Source: Thalassolituus oleivorans MIL-1
Lineage (GTDB): Bacteria; Pseudomonadota; Gammaproteobacteria; Pseudomonadales; Oceanobacteraceae
Reading direction: 5' to 3'
DNA length: 64,000 nt
Assembly: GCF_000355675.1 (NCBI RefSeq)
Contig: NC_020888.1
Coordinates: 655,001 to 719,000, forward strand
Position numbers and translations under genes: made by a program. The number at the start of each line of letters is the position of its first letter. The stretch's first letter is position 1. This document shows, one piece after another, positions 18,405-27,383 of the stretch. The notes under the pieces were generated by a model. The model did not search any database, was not told where the DNA came from, and was given only the letters and a program-made list of their open reading frames with translations.

Positions 18405-19388
18405 TTAATAAACAGAAATAGAAAGCGGTTCTTCTTGTAGTGCGGCGAGTTGCTCGCGTAGTGATAAAAGATGTTCAGACCAAAATCGGTGTCCTTCGAA
18501 CCAAGGGAAGGCGATAGGAAATGCAGGATCATCCCAACGCTGCGATAGCCAAGCTGCGTAACGCACAATTCGCACCGTGCGCAACGATTCAATTAAGCGC
18601 AGCTCGTGGTTAGGGAATGGTCGAAACATTTCATAACCTTCGCTTATGACCATTAATTGCTGGCGTTGTTCCGCACGGTCGCCACTTAGCAACATCCAAA
18701 TGTCCTGCATTGCGGGGCCTTGAATGCAATCATCGAAGTCGACCATGTGTAAAACATCTTCACGCAGTAATAAATTTCCTGTGTGTAAGTCACCATGTAG
18801 CCGTAACGTTTTAAGTTTATCAGCCGGATATTGCTGATCGATATGTGCCAGTAAATCTCGAATTAATGATTCATAAGCGGGACGAAAGTCATCGGGCATT
18901 AAGCCGCATTTAAGTACTTGTTCTGCGGCGAGGCGAATATCGTCACCACCGCGAATGGTTGCGCGTTCGGCAAATGGCTTGCGACTACCAATGTTATGCA
19001 AACGCCCAAGCCAACGACCTAATAGTTCTAAGTCGTCTTCGTTGCTTAATTCTGGCGCATGTCCACCACGGCGGGGAAATAACGCAAAATAAAAACCATC
19101 AAACTCAAAGACACTTTCGCCACCATGCAAAATAGGAGCAACGACAGGAAGCTCTTCGCGTTCGAGTTCGAATAAAAACTGATGTTCCTCGGTAATGGCT
19201 GCGCGGCTCCAGCGCCCAGGCCGATAGAACTTGGCAATTAGTGGAAGTTGGTCTTCGATGCCCACTTGGTAGACGCGATTTTCGTAACTATTTAAAGCTA
19301 AGATGCGGGCATCGCAGAGATAACCAAGTGAATCGACGGCGTCCATAACACGTTCGGGTGTTAACGTGGCGTACGGATGAGACGACAT
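18405..19388 (-). CDS. srkA: Stress response kinase A (SrkA/YihE)
   Basis: 327 residues, the usual family length. The protein has the aminoglycoside-phosphotransferase/choline-kinase fold: NSYENRVYQVG, the ATP-binding Lys in IAKFYRPGRWS, the catalytic loop LHGDLHTGNLLL, and the metal-binding DFDDCIQGPAMQDIW. SrkA is a cytoplasmic Ser/Thr kinase that limits MazF-linked death and oxidative damage in E. coli. The ATG has a GAGGT ribosome site. In E. coli the gene precedes dsbA; here it is followed by a small porin gene instead. Confidence 0.93.
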   Translation of the reverse strand: MSSHPYATLTPERVMDAVDSLGYLCDARILALNSYENRVYQVGIEDQLPLIAKFYRPGRWSRAAITEEHQFLFELEREELPVVAPILHGGESVFEFDGFYFALFPRRGGHAPELSNEDDLELLGRWLGRLHNIGSRKPFAERATIRGGDDIRLAAEQVLKCGLMPDDFRPAYESLIRDLLAHIDQQYPADKLKTLRLHGDLHTGNLLLREDVLHMVDFDDCIQGPAMQDIWMLLSGDRAEQRQQLMVISEGYEMFRPFPNHELRLIESLRTVRIVRYAAWLSQRWDDPAFPIAFPWFEGHRFWSEHLLSLREQLAALQEEPLSISVY

Positions 19389-19449
19389 AATGTTACCTCT
19401 AAGAAAAGAGCGCCATTATGCCTGTTCTATGCTCAAGCAGACAGCGCTG

Positions 19450-20205
19450 TTAATCGCTATTATTTATTCTTGGTAGTGTTCTCGCTAGGCACCAAACTCC
19501 CACTAGTCGGGCACCTTGATGGAGCAAGTGAGTTGCGGCGAGATCCGCTGTGGCGCCAGTGGTCATCACGTCGTCGATAATTACGACGTGCTTGTTAGTT
19601 AGATTTTGACTCCCGGCTAATAATCGGGATTTAAGTTGAGTTCGTCGCTGCTGCGCGCTCAACCCACGTTGATCTTTCCCGTACTTTTTGTGTAGGCATC
19701 CTTCAATAATCGGGATATCAAATTCGCGGCTAAGTTTACGCGCGATTAATTCACTAACATTGAAGCTGCGTCGGGCTAAGCGCCAGCGGTCGCTGGGTAT
19801 GTATACTAGGGCATCGATGCTATCGAGACTATTGGGCGGGTTGTCTATCATCCAGCGAGCGAAATACTTGAGCCAAAAGCCATTACGTTGGTCTTTGCAG
19901 TTTCGAATCCAGTCGCTGAGCGGTGCTTGGTAATGAAAGTTACAGTGACTGTAGTGATAGGTTGGTGGGTGTTGTTGGCACTTACCACAACGCCCTGGCT
20001 GGGTTGTTGGTTCGCTACATTGCGCGCAACATAATTCTTGCTTAGGCAGTGAGTCGCGGCATTCGTTACAGATGATTCCTTCTTCTGGTGCCGACGCTAA
20101 GCAATAGATACAGATGCTTGTCTGTTTTAATGTTTGGTTGAAAAATAACCAGCTGTTAGCGATAAATCTTGATCTAGTTGACCAATCCATGAGTATCTTT
20201 ATCAT
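19450..20205 (-). CDS. comF: ComF family phosphoribosyltransferase-like protein
   Basis: 251 residues. An N-terminal zinc-ribbon-like set of cysteines (ICIYC, IICNEC, LCCAQC, CGKCQ) is followed by a type I phosphoribosyltransferase domain with the PRPP loop [13 protein letters not shown]. ComF proteins act at a late step of natural transformation in competent bacteria, working with the DNA uptake machinery; GntX is the E. coli member. The gene is divergent from bioB with a gap of about 40-60 bases, an arrangement common in gammaproteobacteria. Met7 (20187) is an alternative start. Confidence 0.88.
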   Translation of the reverse strand: MIKILMDWSTRSRFIANSWLFFNQTLKQTSICIYCLASAPEEGIICNECRDSLPKQELCCAQCSEPTTQPGRCGKCQQHPPTYHYSHCNFHYQAPLSDWIRNCKDQRNGFWLKYFARWMIDNPPNSLDSIDALVYIPSDRWRLARRSFNVSELIARKLSREFDIPIIEGCLHKKYGKDQRGLSAQQRRTQLKSRLLAGSQNLTNKHVVIIDDVMTTGATADLAATHLLHQGARLVGVWCLARTLPRINNSD

Positions 20206-20246
20206 CCGTGGTAGTGATACAGCATTTAGTTTTAAGAGGTTACACC

Positions 20247-21311
20247 ATGGCGCACGCAGCTGAGAATACCCACGATATCCGTCATGACTGGACGGTGGCA
20301 GAAGTTGAACAGCTGCTAAACCTGCCTTTTAATGACTTGCTGTTTCGTGCGCAGACGATTCATCGCCAGTATTTCGATCCTAATGCCGTGCAAGTGAGCA
20401 CCTTGCTGTCTATTAAGACCGGCGCTTGTCCAGAAGACTGCGCCTATTGCCCGCAGAGCGCGCGCTACGATACTAAGCTTGAGAAAGAAAAGCTGATGGA
20501 AGTCGAGGCCGTGATTGAAAAAGCAAAAGCGGCCAAGGCTGCTGGCTCCGATCGATTTTGTATGGGAGCTGCTTGGCGCTCACCACGCGAGAAAGACATG
20601 CCCTATGTGATCGCAATGGTGAAAGGGGTGAAAGAGCTCGGTTTGGAAACCTGTATGACGCTCGGTATGCTGGATAACCAAAAAGCGGATGCTTTGGCTG
20701 AAGCAGGGTTGGATTATTACAATCACAACTTAGATACTTCACCTGAGTATTACGGCGAAATTATTACCACGCGCACCTATTCTGATCGCTTGAATACTCT
20801 AGCTAACGTTCGCAATGCCGGGATGAAGGTGTGTTCTGGTGGTATTTTAGGTATGGGCGAAACCCATCGAGATCGTGCTGGTTTACTAGTGCAGTTAGCG
20901 AATCTACCAGCTCATCCAGATTCAGTACCGATCAATCAATTAGTCAAGGTTGCTGGTACACCGTTGGAAAATGAAGGCGATTTAGATCCACTCGACTTTA
21001 TTCGTACCATCGCTGCCGCGCGCATTATGATGCCGAAATCTCACGTACGTTTGAGTGCTGGCCGCGAAGAAATGAGCGAAGAAATGCAAGCTATGTGCTT
21101 CTTTGCTGGTGCTAATTCGATTTTTTATGGTGAGTGCTTACTTACTACGCCAAACCCCGCGGCCAATAAAGACCAGGCCTTGTTCCGTAAGTTGGGCATT
21201 AACTCCAATCATAGAGTCACTCAAGCTCCACAAGAGTTGGACGAAATTTTGGTTCAACCTGCTGCTGCAACCGCAGACAGCGAGCTCTTCTATAACGCAT
21301 CAGCTGTCTAA
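20247..21311 (+). CDS. bioB: Biotin synthase
   Basis: 354 residues from the ATG at 20247, with AAGAGGT upstream; an upstream in-frame codon at 20208 is less likely. The radical-SAM cluster motif is in [13 protein letters not shown] (CxxxCxxC), and conserved stretches [12 protein letters not shown] and [12 protein letters not shown] match BioB. The enzyme inserts sulfur into dethiobiotin, using a 4Fe-4S and a 2Fe-2S cluster. In Pseudomonas bioB is followed by bioF-bioH-bioC-bioD; here the next genes are unrelated, so the remaining biotin genes must be elsewhere or absent. No BirA-type operator was seen in the short comF-bioB gap. Confidence 0.97.
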   Translation: MAHAAENTHDIRHDWTVAEVEQLLNLPFNDLLFRAQTIHRQYFDPNAVQVSTLLSIKTGACPEDCAYCPQSARYDTKLEKEKLMEVEAVIEKAKAAKAAGSDRFCMGAAWRSPREKDMPYVIAMVKGVKELGLETCMTLGMLDNQKADALAEAGLDYYNHNLDTSPEYYGEIITTRTYSDRLNTLANVRNAGMKVCSGGILGMGETHRDRAGLLVQLANLPAHPDSVPINQLVKVAGTPLENEGDLDPLDFIRTIAAARIMMPKSHVRLSAGREEMSEEMQAMCFFAGANSIFYGECLLTTPNPAANKDQALFRKLGINSNHRVTQAPQELDEILVQPAAATADSELFYNASAV

Positions 21312-21327
21312 TGTGACAAATGCGTCT

Positions 21328-21362
21328 AAACGCTATCTAGCTTTGGCTTTTGGGTAGCGTTT
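21328..21362 (+). terminator. Possible weak terminator after bioB
   Basis: Inverted repeat aaacgcta (21328-21335) and tagcgttt (21355-21362) with a 19-base loop, directly after the bioB stop. It lacks a good T-tract, so termination strength is doubtful. Confidence 0.4.
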
Positions 21363-21416
21363 AAATGCAATGTTGGTTAAATTGTATACAGATACACCAA
21401 CATCCCCGAGGTGCAT

Positions 21417-21668
21417 ATGAATATCGGGTCTACTACTGGTTCTGCGTTCACGACGGCATCTTATGGCGTCAGCCAAGGTTCTGATCAAGTACAACGTGCT
21501 GCGCAAAGTGTTGCAGATGCAACCACCCAACGCCCTGTTGAAGGCACTGGCAAGCTGGCTTCGGCGATGACTGACATGAAACAAGGTCAGCAAGCAGTCG
21601 ATGCTAACGCAAAAGTAATGCAAGCGTCAGATCAACAGTTGGGCACACTTATTGATACATTGGCCTAG
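21417..21668 (+). CDS. Small protein with flagellar rod/hook-type C-terminus
   Basis: 83 residues. The ATG at 21417 has GAGGTG at the right distance; the GTG at 21411 is inside that ribosome site and unlikely. The first half is Gly/Ser/Thr/Ala-rich. The last 22 residues, AVDANAKVMQASDQQLGTLI and two more, look strongly like the C-terminal helix of FlgC/FlgG/FlgE-type axial proteins (pattern ANxKVxxTxDxxLGxLI). The globular rod domains are missing, so this is not a complete flagellar protein. It is followed after 22 bases by the SprA-related gene and may be cotranscribed. Function is unknown; a secreted or flagellum-associated small protein is possible. Confidence 0.65.
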   Translation: MNIGSTTGSAFTTASYGVSQGSDQVQRAAQSVADATTQRPVEGTGKLASAMTDMKQGQQAVDANAKVMQASDQQLGTLIDTLA

Positions 21669-21690
21669 TCGGTCAGCATGAGATTCTAGC

Positions 21691-22578
21691 GTGCAAATTT
21701 CAGTCGGTGCCCCCGGTTCATCAACACCTTCCGGTTCATTGGTCGGAGCTGCATCTTATTCTATCGATCCTTCGCTCCGTCCTTCGTTAACGGGCAAACC
21801 TGCCACTAACGAAAGTTTATATTCTCCAGACATTGTTGAAATTGGTTCTGTGGCATCGGCAGAAGAAGGTGCCTTCGTATTCGGTAAGCGCAAAGAGTCT
21901 GATACCTATTCGCTTACTCCAAAGCCTAAATCTGTTGACAGCGAAGATGCATCAGCGGAAGCAAGCTCCGATACTAGTGCTCAAACGTCTGCAGATGAGG
22001 CTAAGTTGGCCGAACTCAATCAGTTGCGTCAACGAGATCTTGAAGTGCGTTCGCATGAACAAGCCCACGCGAGTGTTGGCGGAGAGTTGGCGGGATCAGC
22101 GTCTTTCACCTTTGAGCAAGGCCCTGACGGTGCGCGCTATGCAGTTGCCGGTGAGGTGTCTATCGATGTATCACAAGTCAGCGGCAACCCTGAAGCTACC
22201 CTAGCCAAGATGCAACAAGTACGTAGGGCAGCGTTAGCGCCGGCTGAGCCATCAGCTCAAGATCGGCGTGTTGCGGCCATGGCCTCTCAGCGCATGGCAG
22301 AGGCGCGTAGTGAACTCGTTCAGCAGCAGCAAGATTTACTCAATTTAGAAAATTCTAAAAAGTCGGATCAGCAGACTTCTTTAGACGCTGAATTAAAAGC
22401 GGCGAAGAAAACTCAAAAAGAGGCTGAAGAAGGCGGGAATGACGAGCAGGAACGCATTAGTGCCGCTGAGCGCTTTGCCGAATTTAATGTGAAGTTGCGC
22501 CGTATCAATGAAACTTTGTTGCGCATTACTCAGCCCCCAGTCGTGCAAGCTGGTTCGTTGCTCGATGATGAAGCCTAA
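21691..22578 (+). CDS. SprA-related putative metalloprotease domain protein
   Basis: 295 residues from a GTG start. The central region RSHEQAHASVGGELAGSASF contains HEQAH (residues 122-126), an HExxH zincin-type motif, and with ARYAVAGEVSIDVS and RRAALAPAEPSAQDRRVA is characteristic of the SprA-related family (putative catalytic metalloprotease domain). The first 110 residues are disordered, Ser/Ala/Glu-rich; the C-terminal 100 residues are a charged coiled-coil-like helix. No signal peptide is seen, so it may be cytoplasmic or exported by a non-Sec route. It follows the small flagellar-tail-like gene. Protease activity is predicted only from the motif. Confidence 0.8.
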   Translation: MQISVGAPGSSTPSGSLVGAASYSIDPSLRPSLTGKPATNESLYSPDIVEIGSVASAEEGAFVFGKRKESDTYSLTPKPKSVDSEDASAEASSDTSAQTSADEAKLAELNQLRQRDLEVRSHEQAHASVGGELAGSASFTFEQGPDGARYAVAGEVSIDVSQVSGNPEATLAKMQQVRRAALAPAEPSAQDRRVAAMASQRMAEARSELVQQQQDLLNLENSKKSDQQTSLDAELKAAKKTQKEAEEGGNDEQERISAAERFAEFNVKLRRINETLLRITQPPVVQAGSLLDDEA

Positions 22579-22616
22579 TCTTATTTAGACCGTATTACCG
22601 ACACAAAATGATTAAG

Positions 22617-22640
22617 AAGCCGACGTTTGTCGGTTTTTTT
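22617..22640 (+). terminator. Rho-independent terminator
   Basis: Stem ccgac-gttt-gtcgg (22620-22633) followed by seven T residues, downstream of the SprA-related gene. Confidence 0.88.
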
Positions 22641-22666
22641 ATGGCACGAATCCGTCGCCGCTGGGC

Positions 22667-22712
22667 TTGACAATTGCTCAATGCGAACGTATGTTTCAAA
22701 CACTTGTTTGAA
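22667..22712 (+). promoter_or_regulatory. Sigma-70-type promoter overlapped by PsrA-like operator
   Basis: TTGACA (22667-22672), a 17-base spacer and TATGTT (22690-22695) form a promoter for the first acyl-CoA dehydrogenase gene. The palindrome ttcaaac-actt-gtttgaa (22695-22712) starts at the last base of the -10 and fits the known PsrA consensus, CAAAC-N2-4-GTTTG. A repressor bound here would block initiation until acyl-CoA or fatty acid relieves it; no psrA gene is in the window. Confidence 0.65.
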
Positions 22713-22789
22713 TCTAGATCAGTTCGACTGATTGAAACCCTAAACAGCAGCCTAGCTGCAAGAACATTACAGGCAACGAGGTCATCCCA

Positions 22790-24595
22790 ATGCCAGATTA
22801 CAAAGCTCCCCTACGTGAAATTAAGTTCGTAATGGACGAACTGTTGGATATGCCTGGTCACTACGCCAGCATTCCTGCTTTTGCAGATGTTGCAACACCA
22901 GACATGGTTGACGCGATTCTGACTGAAGGCGCGAAGTTCTGTGAGCAAGAATTGGCTCCGCTGAACCGCATTGGTGATATCGAAGGCTGTACTCGTCACG
23001 ACGACGGTTCTGTTACTACGCCAACAGGCTTTAAAGAAGCGTATGCTAAGTTTGTTGAAGGCGGCTGGCCTTCACTGGCACACGACGTTGAACACGGCGG
23101 CCAAGGTCTGCCAGAGTCTCTAGGCACTGTGATGTCAGAGATGGTGGGCACGTCTAACTGGTCTTGGGGCATGTACCCAGGTCTATCGCACGGCGCAATG
23201 AATACCATCGCGTTGCACGGTACTCATGATCAAAAAGAAACTTATCTGACTAAATTAGTTTCAGGTGAGTGGACAGGTACTATGTGTCTGACTGAATCTC
23301 ATTGCGGTTCTGACCTTGGTATTCTGAAAACTAAAGCAGAAGCGAATGCCGACGGCTCTTACGCCATTACTGGTAGCAAGATCTTTATCTCTGCTGGTGA
23401 ACACGATATGTCTGGCAACATTGTCCATATCGTATTGGCTCGTCTACCGGGTGCTCCAGAAGGTACTAAAGGTATCTCTTTGTTCATCGTTCCTAAGTTC
23501 CTGCCGAACGAAGACGGCACTCCAGGTGAGCGTAACACGCTGATCTGTGGTTCTATCGAACACAAAATGGGCATCCACGGTAACGCAACATGCGTTATGA
23601 ACTTCGATGGTGCTAAAGGCTGGTTGATCGGACCAGAAAACAAAGGCTTGAACTGCATGTTCACCTTTATGAACACCGCTCGTATCGGTACTGCATTGCA
23701 AGGTGCAACAGCTTCTGAAGCGTCTTTCCAAGGTGCTTTGGCTTACGCTAAAGATCGTTTAGCTATGCGTTCATTGACGGGTCCTAAGGCGCCTGAAAAA
23801 GCGGCTGATCCAATCATTGTTCACCCTGATGTACGTCGTATGCTTTTGACTCAAAAAGCGTTCGCTGAAGGTGGTCGTGCACTTGTGTACTTAGCTGCTC
23901 AGCAAAACGACATCGTTAACAAAGGCGAAACCGAAGAGCAACGTAAAGAAGCTGATGAACTGTTGGGCTTCCTAACGCCAATCGCTAAAGCATTCTTGAC
24001 TGAGACGGGTTCAGAATCTGCAAACTTAGGTATGCAAGTATTCGGTGGTCACGGTTTCATCGCTGAATGGGGCATGGAGCAGATTGTTCGTGATACTCGT
24101 ATCTCTACAATCTATGAAGGTACTACCGGTATCCAAGCACTCGACTTGTTGGGCCGTAAGGTTCTGATGACTCAAGGTGCTTCACTGCGTAACTTCACTA
24201 AGATGGTTCACAAGTTCTGCCAAGCAGAAGAAGGCAATGAAGAACTTGCTGCTCTTGTTAAGCCATTGGCTGAAGTGAACAAAGAGTGGGGCGATCTGAC
24301 CATGAAAATTGGTATGACCGCTATGAAGAACCGCGATGAAGTGGGTGCGGCTTCGGTTGATTACCTAATGTATTCTGGTTACGCAGTATTGGGTTACTTG
24401 TGGGCTCGTATGGCTAAAGTTGCACAAGATGCATTGGCTAACGGCACCACTGAAGAAGACTACTACAAGGCTAAATTAACAACCGCTAAGTTCTACTTCG
24501 CGCGTATTTTGCCACGTACTAAAGCACACGCAGCGACCATGCTAGCGGGTGCGGACAGTCTGATGGATCTAGCTGAAGAACACTTCGCGTTCTAA
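22790..24595 (+). CDS. Acyl-CoA dehydrogenase, long C-terminal-extended type
   Basis: 601 residues, longer than the 380-400 of short-chain enzymes and typical of the FadE5/DmdC-like class. Visible features are the N-terminal family signature MPDYKAPLREIKFVMDELL, the FAD/substrate region CLTESHCGSDLGILKTKA, and the catalytic-Glu region YEGTTGIQALDL (Glu at about 443), followed by a C-terminal helical extension. It oxidises acyl-CoA to enoyl-CoA with FAD in beta-oxidation; automatic pipelines often call this class 3-methylmercaptopropionyl-CoA dehydrogenase, which the sequence does not prove. The promoter carries a PsrA-like box, supporting a fatty-acid role. A close paralogue follows. Confidence 0.9.
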   Translation: MPDYKAPLREIKFVMDELLDMPGHYASIPAFADVATPDMVDAILTEGAKFCEQELAPLNRIGDIEGCTRHDDGSVTTPTGFKEAYAKFVEGGWPSLAHDVEHGGQGLPESLGTVMSEMVGTSNWSWGMYPGLSHGAMNTIALHGTHDQKETYLTKLVSGEWTGTMCLTESHCGSDLGILKTKAEANADGSYAITGSKIFISAGEHDMSGNIVHIVLARLPGAPEGTKGISLFIVPKFLPNEDGTPGERNTLICGSIEHKMGIHGNATCVMNFDGAKGWLIGPENKGLNCMFTFMNTARIGTALQGATASEASFQGALAYAKDRLAMRSLTGPKAPEKAADPIIVHPDVRRMLLTQKAFAEGGRALVYLAAQQNDIVNKGETEEQRKEADELLGFLTPIAKAFLTETGSESANLGMQVFGGHGFIAEWGMEQIVRDTRISTIYEGTTGIQALDLLGRKVLMTQGASLRNFTKMVHKFCQAEEGNEELAALVKPLAEVNKEWGDLTMKIGMTAMKNRDEVGAASVDYLMYSGYAVLGYLWARMAKVAQDALANGTTEEDYYKAKLTTAKFYFARILPRTKAHAATMLAGADSLMDLAEEHFAF

Positions 24596-24614
24596 TTTTG
24601 ATCTATTGATAAAG

Positions 24615-24653
24615 AAAACCGCGCTTTGGCAATAATGCCGGCGCGGTTTTTTA
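24615..24653 (+). terminator. Rho-independent terminator between the two dehydrogenase genes
   Basis: Ten-bp stem aaaaccgcgc (24615-24624) with gcgcggtttt (24641-24650), and an inner ggca/tgcc stem in the loop. T residues follow, so the two paralogues are probably transcribed separately. Confidence 0.88.
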
Positions 24654-24765
24654 CTTTCTTTACTACCCATTCTCTGGATAGTGGTTAAAATAGCGGCATT
24701 TTGAGCCATTCGCTGGATATCTTGGCTCGCGACTGGTGGTCGTTAACGATAAAACGAGGTTAAAC

Positions 24766-26556
24766 ATGGCAGATTACAAGGCTCCATTGCGCGATATGCG
24801 CTTTGTTCTAGACGAAGTATTTGAAGCAGATAAGTTGTGGGCTTCTTTAGCGGGATTGGAAGGCGCGGTTGATATGGAAACCGCGGACGCCATTCTTGGT
24901 GAGTGCGGTAAAATCGCTAGCCAAGTATTGGCACCGATCAACCGTGAAGGTGACGAAGTTGGCTCAACTTGGAAAGACGGCGTAGTAACGGCCGCTCCTG
25001 GTTTTAAGGATGCTTATCAAACTTACGTAGAAGCTGGCTTGAACGGCTTGGGTGGTAACCCAGAGTTCGGCGGTATGGGCATGCCGAAAACTTTGGTTGG
25101 CCAAGTTGAAGAGATGGTTCAAGGCTCTAACATGGCCTTCGGTTTAGCGCCGATGCTGACCGCTGGTGCGTGTTTATCGTTGAACGCTCACGGTTCGCAG
25201 GAGCTTAAAGAGAAGTATCTGCCGAATATGTACACTGGCGTTTGGTCAGGTGCAATGGATTTAACAGAACCTCATGCTGGTACCGATTTAGGGATTATTC
25301 GTACTAAAGCTGAGCCTTCAGCTGATGGTTCATATTTAGTGTCAGGTACCAAGATCTTTATTACTTGGGGTGAGCATGATATGGCCGAGAACATCATTCA
25401 TTTGGTGTTGGCTAAATTACCAAATGCGCCTGCCGGTCCAAAAGGCATTTCTTTGTTCTTAGTGCCTAAGTTCTTGGTCAATGATGATGGTTCTCTCGGT
25501 GAGCGTAACGCTATGTCTTGTGGTTCGATCGAACACAAGATGGGTATCAAAGGCTCTGCTACTTGCGTGATGAATTTTGATGGCGCTAAAGGCTGGTTGG
25601 TTGGTGAAGAGAACCAAGGTCTTGCTTGTATGTTCACTATGATGAACTACGAGCGCCTAGGCGTAGGTATCCAAGGTGTCGGTGCGGCAGAAGCTTCCTA
25701 TCAGAATGCGGTTGAATATGCGTTAGATCGCATTCAAAGCCGAGCACCAACGGGTGCTGTTGCTAAGGATAAAGTAGCTGATCCGATTATTGTGCATCCA
25801 GATGTACGCCGTATGCTGATGACCATGCGTTCATTCAACGAAGGCGGCCGTGCATTCTCCACCTATGTTGCCGGTTGGCTGGATCGAGCTAAGTTCTCTG
25901 ACAATGCAGAAGAGAAGAAGCATGCTGATGCGATGCTGGCCTTGTTGACGCCAATTGCTAAAGCCTTCTTGACCGATACTTCCTTAGAAGTTGCGATCAT
26001 AGGTCAGCAGGTATTTGGTGGTCACGGCTTTATTCGTGAATGGGGCCAAGAGCAACATGTACGTGATATTCGTATTACCCAGATTTATGAAGGTACTAAC
26101 GGAATTCAAGCATTGGATTTGATGGGACGTAAGATTGTTGGTAACAACGGCGCGTTCTACAAGTTGTTCGAACAAGACGTTAACGACTTTATTGCTAGCC
26201 AAGCAGCAAACACGGCTGCGGCTGAGTTTATCGAACCTCTGAAGGCTGCTATGGAAAACCTAGCAGATCTTACTCAATGGGTTATAGATCAAGCTCAGGG
26301 TAATCCAAATGAAATTGGTGCAGCTTCTCTGGAATACTTGCACGTATTTGGTTATGCCGCTTATGCCTACATGTGGGCGCGTATGGCGGTAGTTTCTTTG
26401 CCTAAAGCAAATGAAGACTTCTATAAAGCTAAGTTGGCAACTGCTCGTTTTTACATAAAACGCGTACTACCTCGTTACATTGGCCTAAGTGCTGTTGTGA
26501 AAGGCGGTTCAGAAAGCCTGTATGAATTAGACGAAGCTTTATTTGTAACGGCGTAA
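24766..26556 (+). CDS. Acyl-CoA dehydrogenase, paralogue of preceding gene
   Basis: 596 residues from the ATG at 24766 with GAGGT upstream; the GTG at 24736 lacks a ribosome site. It follows the preceding enzyme along its whole length: MADYKAPLRDMRFVLDE, LTEPHAGTDLGIIRTKAEP and catalytic region IYEGTNGIQALDLMGRK (Glu about 442). It belongs to the same long FAD-dependent acyl-CoA dehydrogenase class, probably with another chain-length preference. Unlike its partner it has no visible PsrA-type palindrome upstream, which suggests different control after duplication. A TetR-type regulator lies downstream in the same orientation beyond a terminator. Confidence 0.9.
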   Translation: MADYKAPLRDMRFVLDEVFEADKLWASLAGLEGAVDMETADAILGECGKIASQVLAPINREGDEVGSTWKDGVVTAAPGFKDAYQTYVEAGLNGLGGNPEFGGMGMPKTLVGQVEEMVQGSNMAFGLAPMLTAGACLSLNAHGSQELKEKYLPNMYTGVWSGAMDLTEPHAGTDLGIIRTKAEPSADGSYLVSGTKIFITWGEHDMAENIIHLVLAKLPNAPAGPKGISLFLVPKFLVNDDGSLGERNAMSCGSIEHKMGIKGSATCVMNFDGAKGWLVGEENQGLACMFTMMNYERLGVGIQGVGAAEASYQNAVEYALDRIQSRAPTGAVAKDKVADPIIVHPDVRRMLMTMRSFNEGGRAFSTYVAGWLDRAKFSDNAEEKKHADAMLALLTPIAKAFLTDTSLEVAIIGQQVFGGHGFIREWGQEQHVRDIRITQIYEGTNGIQALDLMGRKIVGNNGAFYKLFEQDVNDFIASQAANTAAAEFIEPLKAAMENLADLTQWVIDQAQGNPNEIGAASLEYLHVFGYAAYAYMWARMAVVSLPKANEDFYKAKLATARFYIKRVLPRYIGLSAVVKGGSESLYELDEALFVTA

Positions 26557-26573
26557 GCGCGGAAGCAATGATG

Positions 26574-26600
26574 AAAAAGCCGCCTTCGGGCGGTTTTTTT
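26574..26600 (+). terminator. Rho-independent terminator
   Basis: Stem ccgcc-ttcg-ggcgg (26580-26593) with a UUCG tetraloop, preceded by five A and followed by seven T residues. Confidence 0.92.
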
Positions 26601-26699
26601 GCTTGTTAGGGCAATTGATCTGAGTATTGGCAGCGGCTGACCATTCTTAGCGGGCACCTAATAAGGTAAACTTGCGACTACATAACACTATGATGGCTG

Positions 26700-27317
26700 A
26701 TGTCGATACACATGGAGCGTTTAAGCGAAATGAACAAAGAACTTGATAAGCGGGTAGAGCGATCGCGCCGTCTGCTCATCAATACCTTGCTAGAGTTAAT
26801 GGCAGAGCGTCCTTATTCAAAAATTTCGGTTGCCAATATTTGTGAGCACTCAAGTGTTGCACGTCCGACGTTCTATCTGCATTTTCGCTCGAAGGATGAT
26901 TTATTACGTTACTACATTGAGCAGATGTTTTTACAATTTGCCGAGCAAATTGATCCAATTCTGACGGCTTCGCCGACGGTTGATCCAGAGATTGCGACGA
27001 TTATGTTCCGTCAGTGGCAGGAGCATGCAGATTTAGCGCGCTTGTTGGTAGCGCCGGATGTCGAAGCGATTTTGCTGAACGAGTTTAAGCGCTACGTTGG
27101 TCACGTGATCGACCGTTTTGTCGAAGCTCACAAATTAAAGATCAGCAGTGATAGTAAGATTCACTATGTTGTGGATTTCTTGGCGGGTGCGTCGTTCTCA
27201 GTGATTGTGCGTTGGATTCGCGAAGACTTCAAAGAAACGCCAGAAGAGTTATCGGCGTTGTATGCGGACCTTTCTCGTCCAGGTCTTATTCAAGTGCTAA
27301 TGAGCGGTAAGCTTTAA
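26700..27317 (+). CDS. TetR-family transcriptional regulator
   Basis: 205 residues. The N-terminal helix-turn-helix is clear in YSKISVANICEHSSVARPTFYLHFRSKDDLL. The C-terminal helical domain would bind an unknown ligand and dimerise. The HTH is not PsrA-like, so this is not the obvious reader of the fatty-acid operator upstream of the first dehydrogenase gene. The start is uncertain: ATGs at 26700, 26712 and 26730 are in frame, and GGAG at 26713 would suit 26730 with a long spacing. It is likely a local regulator of the neighbouring lipid genes or of itself; this is inference from position. Confidence 0.88.
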   Translation: MSIHMERLSEMNKELDKRVERSRRLLINTLLELMAERPYSKISVANICEHSSVARPTFYLHFRSKDDLLRYYIEQMFLQFAEQIDPILTASPTVDPEIATIMFRQWQEHADLARLLVAPDVEAILLNEFKRYVGHVIDRFVEAHKLKISSDSKIHYVVDFLAGASFSVIVRWIREDFKETPEELSALYADLSRPGLIQVLMSGKL

Positions 27318-27340
27318 TTTCAGTAACTTGTCGAACAACA

Positions 27341-27356
27341 GGTGCCTTGCGGCACC
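27341..27356. terminator. Hairpin between convergent genes
   Basis: Perfect 6-bp stem ggtgcc-ttgc-ggcacc between the TetR and HPF-like genes. No T-tract follows on either strand, so a termination role is weakly supported. Confidence 0.35.
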
Positions 27357-27383
27357 CGTCCTCACGTAATTAACTCAACAGCA

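Noticed and set aside
20206-20246. BirA-type operator between comF and bioB
   Set aside because: No dyad with the TTGTAAAC/GGTTTACAA pattern; only a single half-like GGTTACAC.
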